Assembly: GCA_009705675.1 (NCBI GenBank)
Contig: WLSX01000023.1
Location: 1-7,421 of the forward strand
Direction of reading: 5' to 3'
Length of the DNA stretch: 7,421 nt
From: Actinomycetota bacterium
Lineage (GTDB): Bacteria > Actinomycetota > Actinomycetes > Nanopelagicales > Nanopelagicaceae
Positions 7,362-7,421 of the stretch are shown here, piece after piece. Under the pieces are notes generated by a model. The model searched no databases and had not been told where the DNA came from. It saw nothing but the letters and a program-made list of their open reading frames with translations. The translations under genes and the position numbers were made by a program. The first letter of the stretch is position 1, and each line of letters begins with the position of its first letter.

Positions 7362-7421
7362 CCCAAATCTGGATTGCCGTTATCGGTGCAAGTGTTACTG
7401 CATTTTTAAATAAATATATTG
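7358..7421 (+). CDS. azlD: AzlD-like small transporter subunit, 5' part only
   Basis: Immediately after azlC an ATG overlaps its TGA stop (ATGA at 7358-7361), with GGTGG five bases upstream as ribosome site. The 21 codons before the window ends read MTQIWIAVIGASVTAFLNKY plus I. This is the start of a membrane helix, with the tryptophan near the N-terminus common in AzlD proteins. AzlD is the roughly 100-residue partner of AzlC in amino acid export. The call rests mainly on position and this short start; the rest lies outside the window. Confidence 0.72.
   Translation, partial: MTQIWIAVIGASVTAFLNKYI

Noticed and set aside
1..7421. Search for a novel system: mobile element, CRISPR array, defence island, toxin-antitoxin, BGC core or RNA gene
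   Set aside because: Every long coding region is a recognisable housekeeping or transport gene, the gaps are short, and no tandem arrays, transposase, tRNA or rRNA features are visible.

Overview
The window looks like ordinary chromosomal DNA from a member of the Actinomycetota with an AT-leaning genome. The gene order thyX-dapA-rnj-ftsK-(RodZ-like HTH membrane protein) on one strand is a familiar actinobacterial arrangement, and the proteins carry actinobacterial-type signatures (the RNase J N-terminus, the ThyX C-terminus, the FtsK gamma-domain helix). The A/T-rich codon use and compact spacing suggest a streamlined lineage such as the freshwater acI group (Nanopelagicales). That last assignment is inference from composition and synteny and was not checked by any search.

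Layout. Reading the minus strand from 6646 down to 24 there are five genes: thyX (flavin-dependent thymidylate synthase), dapA (4-hydroxy-tetrahydrodipicolinate synthase), rnj (ribonuclease J), ftsK (DNA translocase) and a RodZ-like HTH/single-TM protein. The gaps are 20, 4, 83 and 147 bp, so thyX-dapA-rnj is almost certainly one transcription unit; ftsK and the RodZ-like gene may be read through from it or have their own promoters. On the plus strand, starting 52 bp from thyX, are an AzlC-family branched-chain amino acid exporter subunit and, overlapping it by four bases (ATGA), the first 21 codons of its AzlD partner, cut off by the window edge.

Functions. The minus-strand genes cover dTMP supply for DNA synthesis (ThyX), the committed step to diaminopimelate/lysine for the cell wall (DapA), RNA processing and decay (RNase J), late chromosome segregation at the septum (FtsK) and probably cell shape or envelope morphogenesis (RodZ-like). 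The set is a growth and division neighbourhood. The azlCD pair exports amino acids and is transcribed away from it.

I found no mobile elements, CRISPR arrays, RNA genes, toxin/defence modules or convincing novel system. The points most worth a second look are non-coding: a very compact divergent promoter region between thyX and azlC in which the azlC mRNA may be leaderless, a pair of small palindromes in front of the RodZ-like gene, and weak or missing Shine-Dalgarno sequences in front of dapA, rnj and ftsK.
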